Shown in pieces: positions 22,814-34,510 of a stretch of 64,000 bases of DNA (the first letter of the stretch is position 1; the number at the start of each line of letters is the position of its first letter). Both the position numbers and the translations under genes were made by a program. The notes under the pieces are model-generated. The model searched no databases, had not been told where the DNA came from, and saw nothing but the letters and a program-made list of their open reading frames with translations. The stretch covers positions 52,399,359 to 52,463,358 of the forward strand of contig CM067547.1 of the NCBI GenBank assembly GCA_034509755.1, read 5' to 3'. This DNA comes from Anisodus tanguticus (taxonomy: Eukaryota > Streptophyta > Magnoliopsida > Solanales > Solanaceae).

Positions 22814-24975
22814 CATAAGACTCCTTCGTATTCACATCTTAGGGTCTTTGGGTGCTTGTGTTATCCACTTTTTCCGTCCACCATAATTAACAAACTTTAG
22901 GCTCGGTCTACCCCTTGTGTGTTTTTGAGTTATCCGTCTAATTATCGTGGTTACAAATATTTTAATTTGCAATCTAATAAAATCATCATTAGTCGCCATG
23001 TAATTTTTTATTAATCTCAATTTCCGTTTGCTAAGGTTAGTAATCCCGTGCCTAGTTCGTATAATTTTTTGGATGATGACATATCCCCGTATATTATTCA
23101 CCATTTTTCAGACGTATCCCACACCCCAAATCCGCCAGCGGGCCCCCTGCCCGCTGGTTCTACAGTTCACTGGATGTCTCCCGTCGTGGGTCCAGAATCT
23201 GGGTCGCCTCCCCAGCCGAGTTCTTGTTCCCAATTCTTCAACGGAAACAGTAGCTAGTTACCGTGTTGGGCCAGCAGGCAGTATGCCTGCTGGCCCGTTC
23301 GTCACTGGTCCCGTTATTCCCCAAAATTCACCCAATTCTCCCCCGAGTCAAAGATCTGTCACTCGTAGTCAGCGGGGTATTTTTAAACCGAAAAGATATT
23401 TAAATTTAAATTCTAAAGTTCTTAAATTACCCTTACCCCGTAATTTTGTGTCTGCGTTAAATGATCAGAATTGGAAAATTGCTATGACTGATGAATATAA
23501 TGCTCTTATTGATAATAAGACGTGGAGTTGGTGCCCCGTCCATCTGGTATTAATATTATTAGGTCTATGTGGATTTTTGCGCATAAGGACAATTCAGACG
23601 GTTCATTTGCAAGGCATAAGGCTCGGCTTGTGGGTGATGGTAAGACTCAGCATGTTGGTGTAGATTGTGGTGAGACATTTAGCCCGGTGGTCAAGCCGGC
23701 TACCATTTACACTGTGCTCAGTTTGGCTGTTTCGAAAGCATGACACATTCATCAGTTAGATGTAAAGAATGCTTTCTTACATGGTGATCTCAAGGAAACA
23801 GTCTATATGCATCAGCCCTTGGGGTTTAGGGATCCCAAATATCCTCATCATGTATGTTTGTTGAAAAAGTCCTTATATAGGCTTAAGTAGTCTCCACGGG
23901 CCTGGTATAAGAGGTTTGCCGACTATGTGCCGACTATTGGGTTCACTCACAACAGGTCGGATAAGTCCTTGTTCATATATCATCGTGGTTCTTCCTTGGC
24001 TTATATACTCTTATATGTGGATGATATTATCTTGACTGCCTCTTCCGATGCATTACGCAAGTCTATCATGACAATGCTCAGTTCTGAGTTTTCTATGAAA
24101 GAGTTGGGGCCATTGAGTTATTTTTTTGGGGATTGTTGTCACTCGTCATGCAGGTGGGTTGTTCTTATCCCAAAGAAAGTATGTCGCTGAGATCATTGAG
24201 AGGGCTAGGATGTCATCCTGTAAGTCCACTTTCACTCCAGTTGCTACTAAAACCAAGCTTGGTGCTGCGGCCGATACACCATACGAGGATCCGACCCGCT
24301 ATCACAATCTTGCAAGGGCCCTTCAGTATCTTACATTCATGAGACCTGATATTACATATGCCGTACAACTGGTGTGTTTATTTATGCATGATCCCAGGGT
24401 TGAGCACATGAATGCGCTCAAACGCATTATTCGGTACATCCAGGGGACACTTAACTATGATTTGCATTTATATCCGTCATCGACGTCGACTCTTGTCTCG
24501 TACACTGATGCTGATTGGGGTGGCTGTCCGGACACCAGACGGTCTACGTCTGGCTATTGTATGTTTCTTGGTAATGACTTGGTCTCCTGGTCTACGAAAT
24601 GTCAGTCGACTTTGTCCCGCTCTAGTGCCGAGGCTGAATATCGAGGGGTGGTTAATGTGGTCTCTGAATCATGTTGGTTACGTAATTTGTTGTTGGAGCT
24701 TCATTGTCCTATTCAGAAAGCGACCTTGGTTTATTGTGATAATGTTAGTGTCATCTATCTTTTGGGTAATCCGGTTCAGCACTAGCGCACTAAACATATC
24801 GAGATGGACATTCACTTTGTTCGCGAAAAAGTTGCTCGTGGTCAAGTACGTGTCTGCCATGTCCCTTCCAGGTATCAAATTGCAGACATCTTTACAAAGG
24901 GTCTTCATTCGGTCCTTTTTGAAGATTTTCGAGACATTCTCAGCGTCCGAAGACCGCCCGCTATGATTGTGGGTG
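22814..24975 (+). pseudogene. copia RT-RNase H remnant, copy 2
   Basis: RT blocks read WSWCPVHL/MELVPRPSG (frame change near 23525), GETFSPVVKPATIYTVLSLA, QLDVKNAFLHGDLKETVYMH and the catalytic LLYVDDIIL near 24007-24033. A frame change near 24126 follows. RNase H continues through TDADWGGCPDTRRSTSGYC and SRSSAEAEYRGV to a TAG at 24783-24785, then the tail (RYQIADIFTKGL) is readable after that stop. The RT YVDD box and the RNase H Asp/Glu positions are preserved although the frame is broken. Confidence 0.85.
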
Positions 24976-24977
24976 TG

Positions 24978-25263
24978 TGTTAAATATACCAAATATACAT
25001 AAGATATACACGTTATGCACGTGTATATCCTATGTATATTTGGTCTCGGATAGTCTCGATTTTTGTCCTTATTGTACACGGTTGTGTATAGTTGTAGTGT
25101 ACCTTAATTAGTCTTGTACTCTTACCATAATTGTATAGTTAATCTCCAAATAGAATAAGGTTTTAGGAGTAGAATAGGAATAGGATTCTCCTATTATGGA
25201 AATATGTAAATTGTATATACAATCTTTCAATTAATGAAAATAATCAAGGGATTATTTCTACCA
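24978..25263 (+). repeat. 3' LTR of copia copy 2
   Basis: The LTR is 286 bp with the same TGTTAAATATACC start as the 5' copy, ending TTTCTACCA before the AGTAG duplication. The hairpin repeat at 24988-25044 is better preserved here than in the 5' LTR. Confidence 0.9.
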
Positions 25264-25268
25264 AGTAG

Positions 25269-25734
25269 CTATAGTAAGTCCTCCTTTATTTTCTGCATTT
25301 ATCAAATTCAATGTATGGTAGAAAGTTATCTGTTACTCTAGGGCATCACGGTCACATTATCATTGTATATAAATTTAATTAAACGCCTGTATTTATATTA
25401 AATCAAGTTAAGGGTCTGTTTGTAAAGCCATCATGTTATTGGATTTGATATAATTGCTATGGTAGTAATTACACAGCCTAGTAATTACACAATCATTAAT
25501 AATTACGAAGACATTTGTTTGTTATAACGTAATTTGTTTTGTTGCACAAGTGTACACAATTAAGTCTTTTTATATATTAAAAATATAAGTTAATTATAAA
25601 AAAAAACTAGACGCTAATGTATTCAAGATATGTATAGTTTTAACATAAATTTAATTTAATTAATTAATAAAAAAAAATTAGCACACATTTTTGCGAGAAC
25701 ATGATGGACTGTGTGTTTGGCAAGATCAAGATAA
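25269..25734. other. Gene-free AT-rich stretch
   Basis: No gene is supported. A GGGTCTGTTTGTAAAGCC block at about 25410 resembles the end of a MITE of the GGGxCTGTTTGG type, but I could not find its partner end. Confidence 0.45.
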
Positions 25735-25736
25735 TA

Positions 25737-25992
25737 CTCCCTCTGTCCCAATTTATGTGGTGCTTTTCACTTTCCGATATTCAAATTGTACGAACTTTGA
25801 CCAACATTTTAAGATGTATTTTTTCACCAAAAATGATATGAGAAAAGTTGCAACTTATAATACTTTTCATATAGTTTTCAAATATACAAATTTTAATGTT
25901 GATAGATTGAGTTAATCTAATCTAATTTAGCTTCAAAGTTTAGTCAAATTCTCAAAAAGCGAAAAATGTTTCATAAATTGAGATGTAGGGAG
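25737..25992. mobile_element. Stowaway-type MITE
   Basis: The left end CTCCCTCTGTCCCAATTTAT and the right end, which on the complement reads CTCCCTACATCTCAATTTAT, are classic Stowaway (Tc1/mariner) terminal inverted repeats. TA dinucleotides flank both ends (25735-25736 and 25993-25994). It is 256 bp with no coding capacity. Confidence 0.88.
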
Positions 25993-25994
25993 TA

Positions 25995-27604
25995 ATATTT
26001 ACAATCAGAATTTTATTATATTGTTCAAATATTCATAACTGAATATAAGTCAAGTTTGTTTATAAGCCCATACAACAACGATATTCAACTTCAATACCAT
26101 CAGTCATTATAAGACAATATTGTAAATGAATCATGCTTTTTAATATTAGGAGGTATAGCTTAAGAAAAATAAAAAAATAACATAGCCAAGGGAAATAAAG
26201 AAAATAAATAGTACGAAAAAAATATATGAGAAATAACATGGAAGCATGTGAGGAAAAGGTTAGAAAAGGCTAAGTAAAGAAATGAAAGTTAAATAATATT
26301 AAAAAAAATTATATATTTGATTTAACAAAAAGGAATGTAAAAAAGAAAAAAAGAATAGAAATGAAACATAAATTAATAAGGTATAAGTTAAAAGTAAAAC
26401 AAACAAAGAAATAAATTAAAAATATATCTTTTTAATCACACTATATAATTATCATTAATTGTCACCCCCCTTGAAATTAAAGAGTGTAATTATTCTCCCT
26501 CAATTACATTCAGGGTAATGGTAAAGTCTGTGTACACTTTACCTCCTCCAAAACCCATTTGTGAGATTATACTGAATATGTTGTTCATTGTATGATTAAG
26601 TAAGAAAAAGTTTGTTGGAAAGACATTTTTATTATAATAATTAATTTAATATAAATATCGAGTGCATATAATTTTTTACCGGTCTTCTGACCATTACAAT
26701 CGGAGGTGACGGTCACTTAATTACATCCTATATCTTATTGGACTGCATACAAACTAGAAACTATATTGGTTTAAATCATGTCTTCTTTCTAGCTATTACG
26801 AAATCCTATTACTTAATTAAATTTGTTCCTCCTCCCCCACTACTTTCCTTGTCCATATAGAATCATTCAGTGTATATATGCTGGTCTTAGTTTTTAATTA
26901 CATTCATGCTCTTATCTCCTCAATTATTTGAATTAAGCTTATGAAAAAAAGTTGGGCAAGGTAGGTGGTACGTAGCCTAGTATATATATTCACGCGTGAG
27001 ATACGTGGTCCATGTAAAAGAGGTACAACAGTGACTGCATCACAATTCACACACCTAAAAAATTTCAGCTCTAAGTTAACAGAGAACAAAGGTGCAAATT
27101 AAAAGAGCTTGAGCATTTTATTGATATTTGATATAAAAATATTTCAAAAGTAACTAAAAAGTGAGGATTTGTCTAACCTGACACATATTAAATTGGTAAT
27201 TCTTTGAACAACAACATTAGCAGTTGAAAGAACTCATTATTGAGTTGACTAATTAGCACTCCACAAGAATAAATGAGTAATGGAATTCGTATGCTTATTC
27301 TTCACTTAAGAAAAGAGCATATATATATCCTTATTAACATTGCAGACAAAGTGAAATGAGTAGTATAAAATGCACACATTTTTATGATCAACGAGGGTGT
27401 ACATGGATGCACCTAAAAATCAGGTCACAATGGGTTATTCTAATTATTCAACCTATGAAAGTGGCTTGGCATAGATATTCTTAAATTACTTCAACTCTTG
27501 AGCGACATGTTATTAAGAGGTGGGAAGGCTATGCCATCTGCAGCTAAGAGTTCTTATGGTATTTGTTAAATCAATGCCATAAATTAGGACTGTCTCTTTG
27601 TCTC
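25995..27604. other. Gene-free AT-rich stretch with a SINE tail
   Basis: It is very AT-rich. Apart from a TS-type SINE 3' piece at 26505-26598, I see nothing that can be supported as a gene or delimited element. It ends at the target duplication of a hAT element. Confidence 0.5.
26505..26598 (+). repeat. TS-type SINE remnant, 3' end
   Basis: GGTAAAGTCTGTGTACACTT, ACCTCCTCCAAAACCCATTT, a GTGAGATTATACTGAATATG block and TTGTTCATTGTA match the ordered 3' modules of the TS SINE family. The head is absent. Confidence 0.5.
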
Positions 27605-27612
27605 AATTTAGG

Positions 27613-28643
27613 TTAAGCATGTGAAGTGGGCCGTTCCGGGCCATTTTAACGTGGGCCACATGATGCCGGTTCGGGCAGGGCAGTTGTGATGCCGGTTCTG
27701 GGAGAGGGTGGGCAATTACCGGGATAGGAAGTACACAGCTAGCTCATCGGGCCGGGCTGGGTTTTAATTTTTTTTAAAATAAATCTAATACTAAAATAGA
27801 CATTTACATTTACTATCAATAATGAAATTAATATTTACATCAAATGATAAAATTGCTAAACTGAAAAAAATAGTGGTTGCCCAATTTTTATGTTTAACTA
27901 GTGTCCGTTTCTACTTTCAACTTCTATGGATAATCTTCCACCTCCACCTTCTCCTCGAGTTTGAAGATAAACTTCAAGTGCGGTGTGGATGCATTTTGAG
28001 CGAGTAGACGAGGAACATGTTAAATGTCAATATTATGGTGACATATATCTCCATAAGTCCGGAGCGTCGAGTATTGGGGGGTGTACCGGTGTGTTGTGTA
28101 GGCACATGGTGAAAAGGCATGAAGTTAAACTTTGAAGTTTGTCTCTTCTTAAAACTTTTCAATCGATGTTCGTCTTTTAATTTGTATGTTTTGAACTTTT
28201 GATTTGCAATATTTCGCCGTTCAAGTTTGTGCGTTTTGAATTTGCAATGTTATCAATTTAAGTTTTTAGTTTTATTTTAAATTATTTATGTAGTTGTTGA
28301 TATGTTTATTTGATTGAACACGAAGTTTAAGAAATAGAAAACTTTAAACTTGTGGTGTTAAATGAGTCACATATATTTTGTATAGCTTGAGAGCATGCTT
28401 TACATGTGAGAGGTATAGGTTCGAACCCCTGCATTTCCAAGTGGTATTATTTTTAGAATATGAACAATCTTCGAAGTGAGTCGGGTCGGGCCATCAATCG
28501 GACCACTGGTGGGCTGGGCTACCGGGCTGTCCACCTTGTCCGGCCCAACCCCTAATAAAACCCACCTAGCTCAGGCCCCTACCTCGTTAGCCGGGTTTGT
28601 GTCGGGCCGAATCAATTTCCGGCCCGGCCCACTTGACATGTTT
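27613..28643 (+). mobile_element. Internally deleted hAT element with BED-finger remnant
   Basis: The ends share GCATGTGAAGTGGGCC (left) and ACATGTCAAGTGGGCC (right, complement). An exact 8-bp duplication AATTTAGG flanks it at 27605-27612 and 28644-28651. Subterminal regions are rich in GGGCCGGGC. Inside, about 27955-28135 encodes a decayed BED zinc finger, the N-terminal domain of hAT transposases, so this is a deletion derivative of an autonomous copy. A tRNA B-box-like GGTTCGAACCCC at about 28411 is also inside. Confidence 0.85.
27955..28135 (+). pseudogene. BED zinc-finger remnant of a hAT transposase
   Basis: Plus-strand translation gives VWMHFERVDEEHVKCQYYGD, in which the Cys pair is reduced to C-x2-Y, and ends with CRHMVKRHE carrying the two His ligands. 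This is the expected BED spacing with one lost Cys. A TGA follows about 9 nt later, and no catalytic domain remains. Confidence 0.6.
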
Positions 28644-28651
28644 AATTTAGG

Positions 28652-30009
28652 TTGAACGTCTATTCGGACTTCGAAAGTTTAATTTTTTAATTTTGATCGT
28701 TAATTTAGACATGGATATTTTAAAGTTTTTTTGATATAAAATTTACATATTTGAATATAATCACAACAATTAAAAATTTACAATATTTTAAAACTAAAAA
28801 TTCATTTTGACTAGAAAATTTGAACTTTACCACATAAATTGTGACGGATAGCGTATACATACTTGATAGAATTGACTCCTAAATAGACACAAGAGGGGAG
28901 TGAAGCGGGTCTCCAATAATTTTCACCTAACTTAAACTTTTACTAAATTTTTTGATTTTATGGAACAATCATAGACTATGTTCCCTAAGTGCGTTCCAAC
29001 TTAATTTTCAGCCTTACAAAAACAACAAATAACGGAAATATTGTGTAAGAGATTAGTACATGGAAAACCATCCGGACTCGAATGGATGTAAAAACCACGA
29101 CCTACACTCCTGTAGGATTTCAACTAAATTTCACTAAAACACCGAGCCAAAGTGGATTATCCCCCGCAATCCAAAGAGCCTACCCCTAAGACAGTACAAC
29201 AATCCTAGATTGTTACTACATTTTCAAGCTACCGTTAGCTTGAAACAAAAACAACAAACTTTGAAAGTATTTCCTAACTTCTGCAATGCTTCTAAGAAAG
29301 CTGATAAGAGATTACAATTCAAACATATTACATTCACTAGAGATAACACAAAAGAGAATCTGTTTTGCCTATGGAACAAACCCTGGAACAGATGCAGACA
29401 CTGACCCAACTTTATTTTGTATTTCAGGCTTCTTTCGCTTGGAACTCAGAGAGAAATTGGCTGCTGAAATTTTTGTGAATGCTTGAGTTTTCATAATATG
29501 AATGGACTTTTCTTATAGATGTATACACTCCTACGATCTTGTTAGAACAGAAGAGGGATAACAAGTAGAAGTCAACTAGAACTCCTTTCCTTATCCGATT
29601 AGAATTATGTTGACTCCTTGTTCAATCATAACTTCTTTTCGCTATATTTCTGAGTTGAACTTAATAATAATGTAGGATAATTATTCATATTAACGACATG
29701 ATAATTTAACAATAAATCATATTTTGCCAGATAACAAACTATTACTAAATTTCTTTTTTTTTTCTTATCTTTATTATTTTTTGACAATCTATGAATAAAA
29801 CATAATTTCAGAACAAGCATACTTTATTTATCATCATCAAAATCATACGCAAGAATACTATATATAAATATTATATGATGAAGATAACAGTGCATATTAA
29901 AATCGTCGGAGACGAAGCTAGCCGGCGTCATAGCCTAAAAGGTGGGTGACGTCTGTATGCAAAGAAGTGTTTCATTTTTTTTTTCATTTGTTTGTAGTGA
30001 AGATAGTAT
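28652..30009. other. Gene-free stretch with LTR-like minus-strand block
   Basis: No gene is supported. Between about 28990 and 29560, the complement contains ATCCTACAGGAGTGTAGGTC followed by GTGGTTTTTACATCC. This is the same module as ATCCTACAAAGGTTTAGG...GTGGTTTTTCACG at 59990-60060, so it is probably the end of a copia-type LTR in minus orientation. Edges were not found. Confidence 0.35.
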
Positions 30010-30011
30010 TA

Positions 30012-30273
30012 CTCTTTCGTCTCAAATTATTTATCATTTTTTTTATTTTATAATTTCTTTAAAAAATATTAATTAGAAGGGATGTTTAGTCTATTTTATG
30101 TGTAATCTTCATTAATTATAAAATTTTATTAAGAGTAAAATGGAGAATTTTTTTTATTATGCCTTGAACTTCTAAAATTACAAATAATTTGATATAATTA
30201 TTTTAGTAACTATAACAAATAATTTGATATAATTATTTTAGTAATTATGACAAATAATTTGAAACGGATGAAT
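30012..30273. mobile_element. Stowaway-like MITE with internal duplication
   Basis: The left end CTCTTTCGTCTCAAATTATT and the right end, complement ATTCATCCGTTTCAAATTAT, form imperfect Stowaway-like repeats flanked by TA on both sides. A block of about 33 bp (CAAATAATTTGATATAATTA and onward) is tandemly duplicated inside at about 30182-30247. Confidence 0.6.
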
Positions 30274-30353
30274 TAAGAATTTAGACACAGTTTATTAAAA
30301 AGAGGCATGCCTCGACTCTTGAGCCTCTGTCATTATCCATCTAATTAATGTTA

Positions 30354-31987
30354 AGAAAAAGGTCAAATATAATTATTTACTTTATATTATTAGCTAACTT
30401 TATCATACATTAGTGATAATGTTTAAATATACTCATATCGTTCAATAAGTGTACACTTGTATCCTTTATTGGACGGAAAATCCAATTTCAACTGCAATTA
30501 TCGGATTTCATAAAAATAACCCACCTTCAATTTATAACCCGCCCCGATCCACAAAATAGTTTCATCCCCACCCAAATATACCCTCTATGATTTCATAGAA
30601 TGGAAAGGATTTTTTGTATGTCAATCAACTACTATATTGAGGATAATGTACAGGAAAGGATTTTTTGTATCTCTTACTCAACTTAATTCAATTTTAAGTT
30701 CTTTTTTCTAATAATGTGCATTTTCTTGTTTCAATCTTGTTCCCTCTTTAGATTTCCATCACTAATCATTCAAACTTCTAGTTCTTTTTTTCTAAAATTT
30801 TTGCATGATTTCAATTTTTTTCTGAGTTGGGTTGTAATGTGATGCATTTTCTCACTACATAAAGAATGGTTTACCAAGTCCCTCGGGCATAGCTGAATGG
30901 CAAAGGAGGGAAACTTAAAATCCAACTGGAGGCCTGCAGCGTGAGTTCGAATCCTCGCAATTTGCTCTTTTATGAGGTAGGATCATTCAGGCACATCCCG
31001 CGATTTACTGGTAGTAGTCCTGAGCTCCAGAAATAATCTGGCGTAAGCCGGGAAACTGTATATATAAAAAAAAAATGGTTTACCATTTCATTCATCACTG
31101 TAATTGTAATGTGAAAGCAACACGATGCTATGTCTCTCTTGAACTCCTGCGGTGTATATTTAGTGAGTTTACGCAAAAAAAAAAAAAAAAAAGTCTTTAC
31201 AAATCATAACCCCCAATCTCTCTTAACCACATCTTCTTTCCATATCCTTTAATCATCTCTATCAGGTTAACCATAATTGAATCTTAAATCCTTTTTCAGA
31301 ATTGATTTCTATAATTGGAGATTGGATCTTCTAGCTCTTTCTATCTTTAACATGGGATTATTTTGATAAAATTGATGAAAGTTTTTATTCATAACATGAA
31401 TTCTTATAAACCAATAATAAAATAATAGAATAATACTATTCTTGAGAGTTAAAAGTGCAAATAAAAGAAAAGCAAATAAATCCTTTTATATAAGGATCTA
31501 TTACATAAAATACAAATGTGTTTTTTAATATAAAATAAAAGTTAGAAAAATATTTAATGCTAATAATTTTTTCTTTTGTGTGTTTGATTATATTGGATTT
31601 CATATGATATTTTGGCTGTAAAAAGATCACCCAAGAATAAATAGTACAACCATTACAAACCTTCTCTAAAAAGTAACCTTTATGTTCTTTAAGGGAAACT
31701 ACTTTCCGGCTATGTTGTCCAGCTCCGCCGTCGGCTTCGGCGCGCACTAAAATTCCATTCCATGAAATCATAGAGGATATATTTGGTTAGGGATGAAATT
31801 ATTTTGTGGGTCGGGCGGGTTATTTCTATGAAATTGATTAATTGTAGCTGAAACTGGATTTTCCGTCCAATTAAGGATACAAGTGTACACTTATTGTACG
31901 GCAGAATATATTTGAACATTATCGCTATCAAAGAATAAAGTTAGATAATAAAAAAAAAAGTAGATGAATATATTTGATCATTTTCCT
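30354..31987. mobile_element. Non-autonomous DNA transposon with ~250-bp TIRs
   Basis: The left arm (about 30354-30605) and right arm (about 31740-31987) are long inverted repeats that stay alignable over roughly 250 bp. They share AAGTGTACACTTGTATCCTT, TTGGACGGAAAATCCA and CTATGATTTCAT. An 8-bp repeat TAATGTTA flanks the element (30346-30353 and 31988-31995). Long TIRs suggest a Mutator-like element, although Mutator normally makes 9-bp duplications; 8 bp would suit hAT. No transposase is present. It contains a SINE. Confidence 0.7.
30877..31073 (+). repeat. tRNA-derived SINE nested in long-TIR element
   Basis: The head TCGGGCATAGCTGAATGGCA (A-box region) and B box GAGTTCGAATCC are followed by a body with ACATCCCGCGATTTACTGG and an A-rich tail. 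An exact 12-bp target duplication AATGGTTTACCA lies at 30865-30876 and 31074-31085. The same body module reappears at 50135-50215. Confidence 0.85.
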
Positions 31988-31995
31988 TAATGTTA

Positions 31996-32767
31996 TCTGT
32001 GGTACTCCAAGTACGCCAGACGGGTAAATCTTAATATAATTACTCAAACTTATCTAATTAATGCTCTGGAATCAAACGATGCATGACAGACCACAACTTT
32101 CCTTGCATGAAAACAGAATAAACGCCGTTCTAATTTATTCAACTATTCTAGAGAAAAAAAACAATTTTCCTGTCTCAAAAAAATAAATAAATTATGCCGA
32201 TGTAATACATCGCAGAGTCACTAGCTAGCAAGATGCCTTGATTGTTTTTTCTTCCAATTAAATTCATTTCAAAGGGGTAAGTAAAAACAGCTAACTTTCA
32301 CACAGAATTGAACTCGGTCATAAGCGACCAATTCGCGAGAATGTCCTTATTTGGGTAAAATTAGGCCTATTTGGGTAAAATTAGACATATTCGGCAGAGT
32401 TAAGGGTGTAAATATTCCACTTTTAAAATAATCAGGAGAGTAATAGGACTATCGCAAAGATTTGATGTGTAGTTGAGATTTCGGTCAAAGTTAGGAGCTC
32501 GTTTGGCTATTTTCTCATAAAAGTATAAGCGTTTATTTAGAATAAAGTAGAAAAATCAAGAAGCCGGTTGTAGCAGAAGATGATCCCTCTTAGCAAATCT
32601 CTTCGGTAGTAAAACAAAATTATTTAAATAGTTTTGTGACAGTTTAATTTCACTTCCAATAGTACGCAGAAGTACTCTGTTACCATGTTCTTTAGAAGCA
32701 TCAATTTACTTCCTCAACGTCTTTAATATATATTCATCATAAAGGTCCCTGCACAAATGCAAATGTT
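31996..32767. other. Gene-free stretch
   Basis: No gene is seen. A short TATTTGGGTAAAATTAG block is repeated in tandem near 32347-32386. The 31-bp direct repeat flanking the next retroelement begins at 32768. Confidence 0.5.
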
Positions 32768-33525
32768 GAAAATACATAATTAAAACACTTGCTCAAATAT
32801 TTAATAGTAGTAATAATCCTTTCCATGTTTCACACGGAGGATTATTCTTATCCTTATGCGTAGTTCTATTGAGAATCGCATTAGCGGTAAGGATCGCATT
32901 GCCCCACAAATTTTGGGCGTACGGCTTTGCGTTTGACTAACACCGTTAGACTGAGGTGAGTAATGAGCAGTCGTTTGATGAACGATGTTTCACATTCTCC
33001 CCCTCTATCACTACGAATTCCTCAATCCGTAGGCTTAGTTGATTTTCAACTTCTGCTTTGTGGCGCTTATCCGCTTCAACAACTTCATCTTTGCTTTTCA
33101 ACAAACAAAGGATGCAATACGTTGTACCATCATCAATAAAGGTCACAAAGTACTTGTCTCCCCCCTCTATTTTGTATAAACTTCAAATCACCCATGTAGG
33201 TGTGACTTAAGTTCTAGAGGAGCGGTGCTTCTTTCGCTATTCCTTTGACGGAATGGAAAGGTGATTTTGCCTCTTCGCCTACCTCACATTTATTTTGAGG
33301 GTTTATGTCGACAAAAGGCAACAATCTCAACCTCGTTAGCTTTTGAATGATTTTCTATTTAACGTGTCTTAATCTATGATGACATAGATGCACGGATTAC
33401 AAATATATCATTCATTTGGCTATAGACATACTGCACCATTCTTAGTTATTACAGACCTGTTGGACTAGTCTCATACCAGCTTGACCAACATCGTCTCTTA
33501 AATCAAGTTTGGGACATGTATCACC

Positions 33526-34354
33526 TAGGGGTGAGCACGGGTACAGGGTACCCAGATATCCGACCGGAACCGACACTAACAGGTAGGTTCTGGGTAGATA
33601 TATTATATAACGGGTAGGTTTCGGGTAGTAAAATTAGGAACCGATCAATGTCGGGTTCGGTTCCGATTCCGACAAATAGAGATAGGATATCCGGACTTGG
33701 AACCGATACCCGGAACCTATGAAATATTAAATATTTTTACTTTTTTAATTCCACTTGCAGTCTCTTACCCTCTTCATTTTCACATTTATCTTCCACTCTG
33801 CACTCTCTTCCTCTCCAATCAAAGCAGCAAATTCAATCTCTCTTCCATCGACACACACCACAGCATGTACTATTTTCCCAACTTCCCTAACCTCTGCGAA
33901 TTGAAAGTATTTGCCATTAATCGAGTTGTTGCTACTTGCGAATTGGAAGTGTTTGCCAACTTCCCTAACCCCTGCGATTGTGGTTTAACTTTTCATATTC
34001 GAGTTGCTACCTACACTATCATTTCAATGTAATTTGAGAGGGTGAAACACTGGTTAGGTCACACACACACACTCTACACTCCAGTGTCCAACATGTGTTC
34101 GATAATTTGCCACACTGAATTTGGGCCTAATACAACAAATTCAATTAGGATTCTGATAAAACCTAATACAGCTACAACTTAGGAAGCACTCTACAGGGTA
34201 CTCGGGAACCTACCCGGAACCGCAGGGTTCGGGTAGGTTTCGGGTAATGATTGCTATGGGTAGGTTTCGGGTAGTAAATTTTGGAACCGATCTTGTACTG
34301 GGTAGGGTCTGGATAGTTCAAAAAAGTTAGGGTACCCGGACCCGCTCACCCCTA
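33526..34354. mobile_element. Non-autonomous hAT, TAGGGGTGAGC family, member 1
   Basis: The ends TAGGGGTGAGCACGGGTAC and complement TAGGGGTGAGCGGGTCCGGG are flanked by an exact 8-bp duplication GTATCACC (33518-33525, 34355-34362). Subterminal sequence is full of GGTTCCGGGTA-like motifs. The 829-bp element has a core (about 33740-34120) with no match to its siblings at 52533 and 57268. Confidence 0.9.
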
Positions 34355-34510
34355 GTATCACCTCCTTTTAAAGTGATCCCATTCCCTGAAGTCCTTTTGA
34401 GGACAACCTCTCCAACCTCTTCTACTTTAGAGGTGACGTCGTTTCACATGAACACCCTCTTACCCGTGGTTAGAGCGTAACCGAATCATATGTGATCAGG
34501 ATACTCTGGC

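Larger units (their letters stand above)
20232..25263 (+). mobile_element. Ty1/copia retrotransposon copy 2, full length but broken
   Basis: This is the best preserved of the three related copia elements. LTRs lie at 20232-20510 and 24978-25263, both starting TGTTAAATATACC, with an exact 5-bp target duplication AGTAG at 20227-20231 and 25264-25268. The internal order is gag, protease, integrase, RT, RNase H. By eye the LTRs differ at roughly ten positions plus one small indel, so insertion is not very recent. Stops and frameshifts in gag and pol make it non-autonomous today. Confidence 0.95.

Noticed and set aside
28385..28450. Possible tRNA gene (GGTTCGAACCCC B box)
   Set aside because: I could not build a cloverleaf with a proper acceptor stem; it is more likely a decayed tRNA-like sequence inside a hAT.
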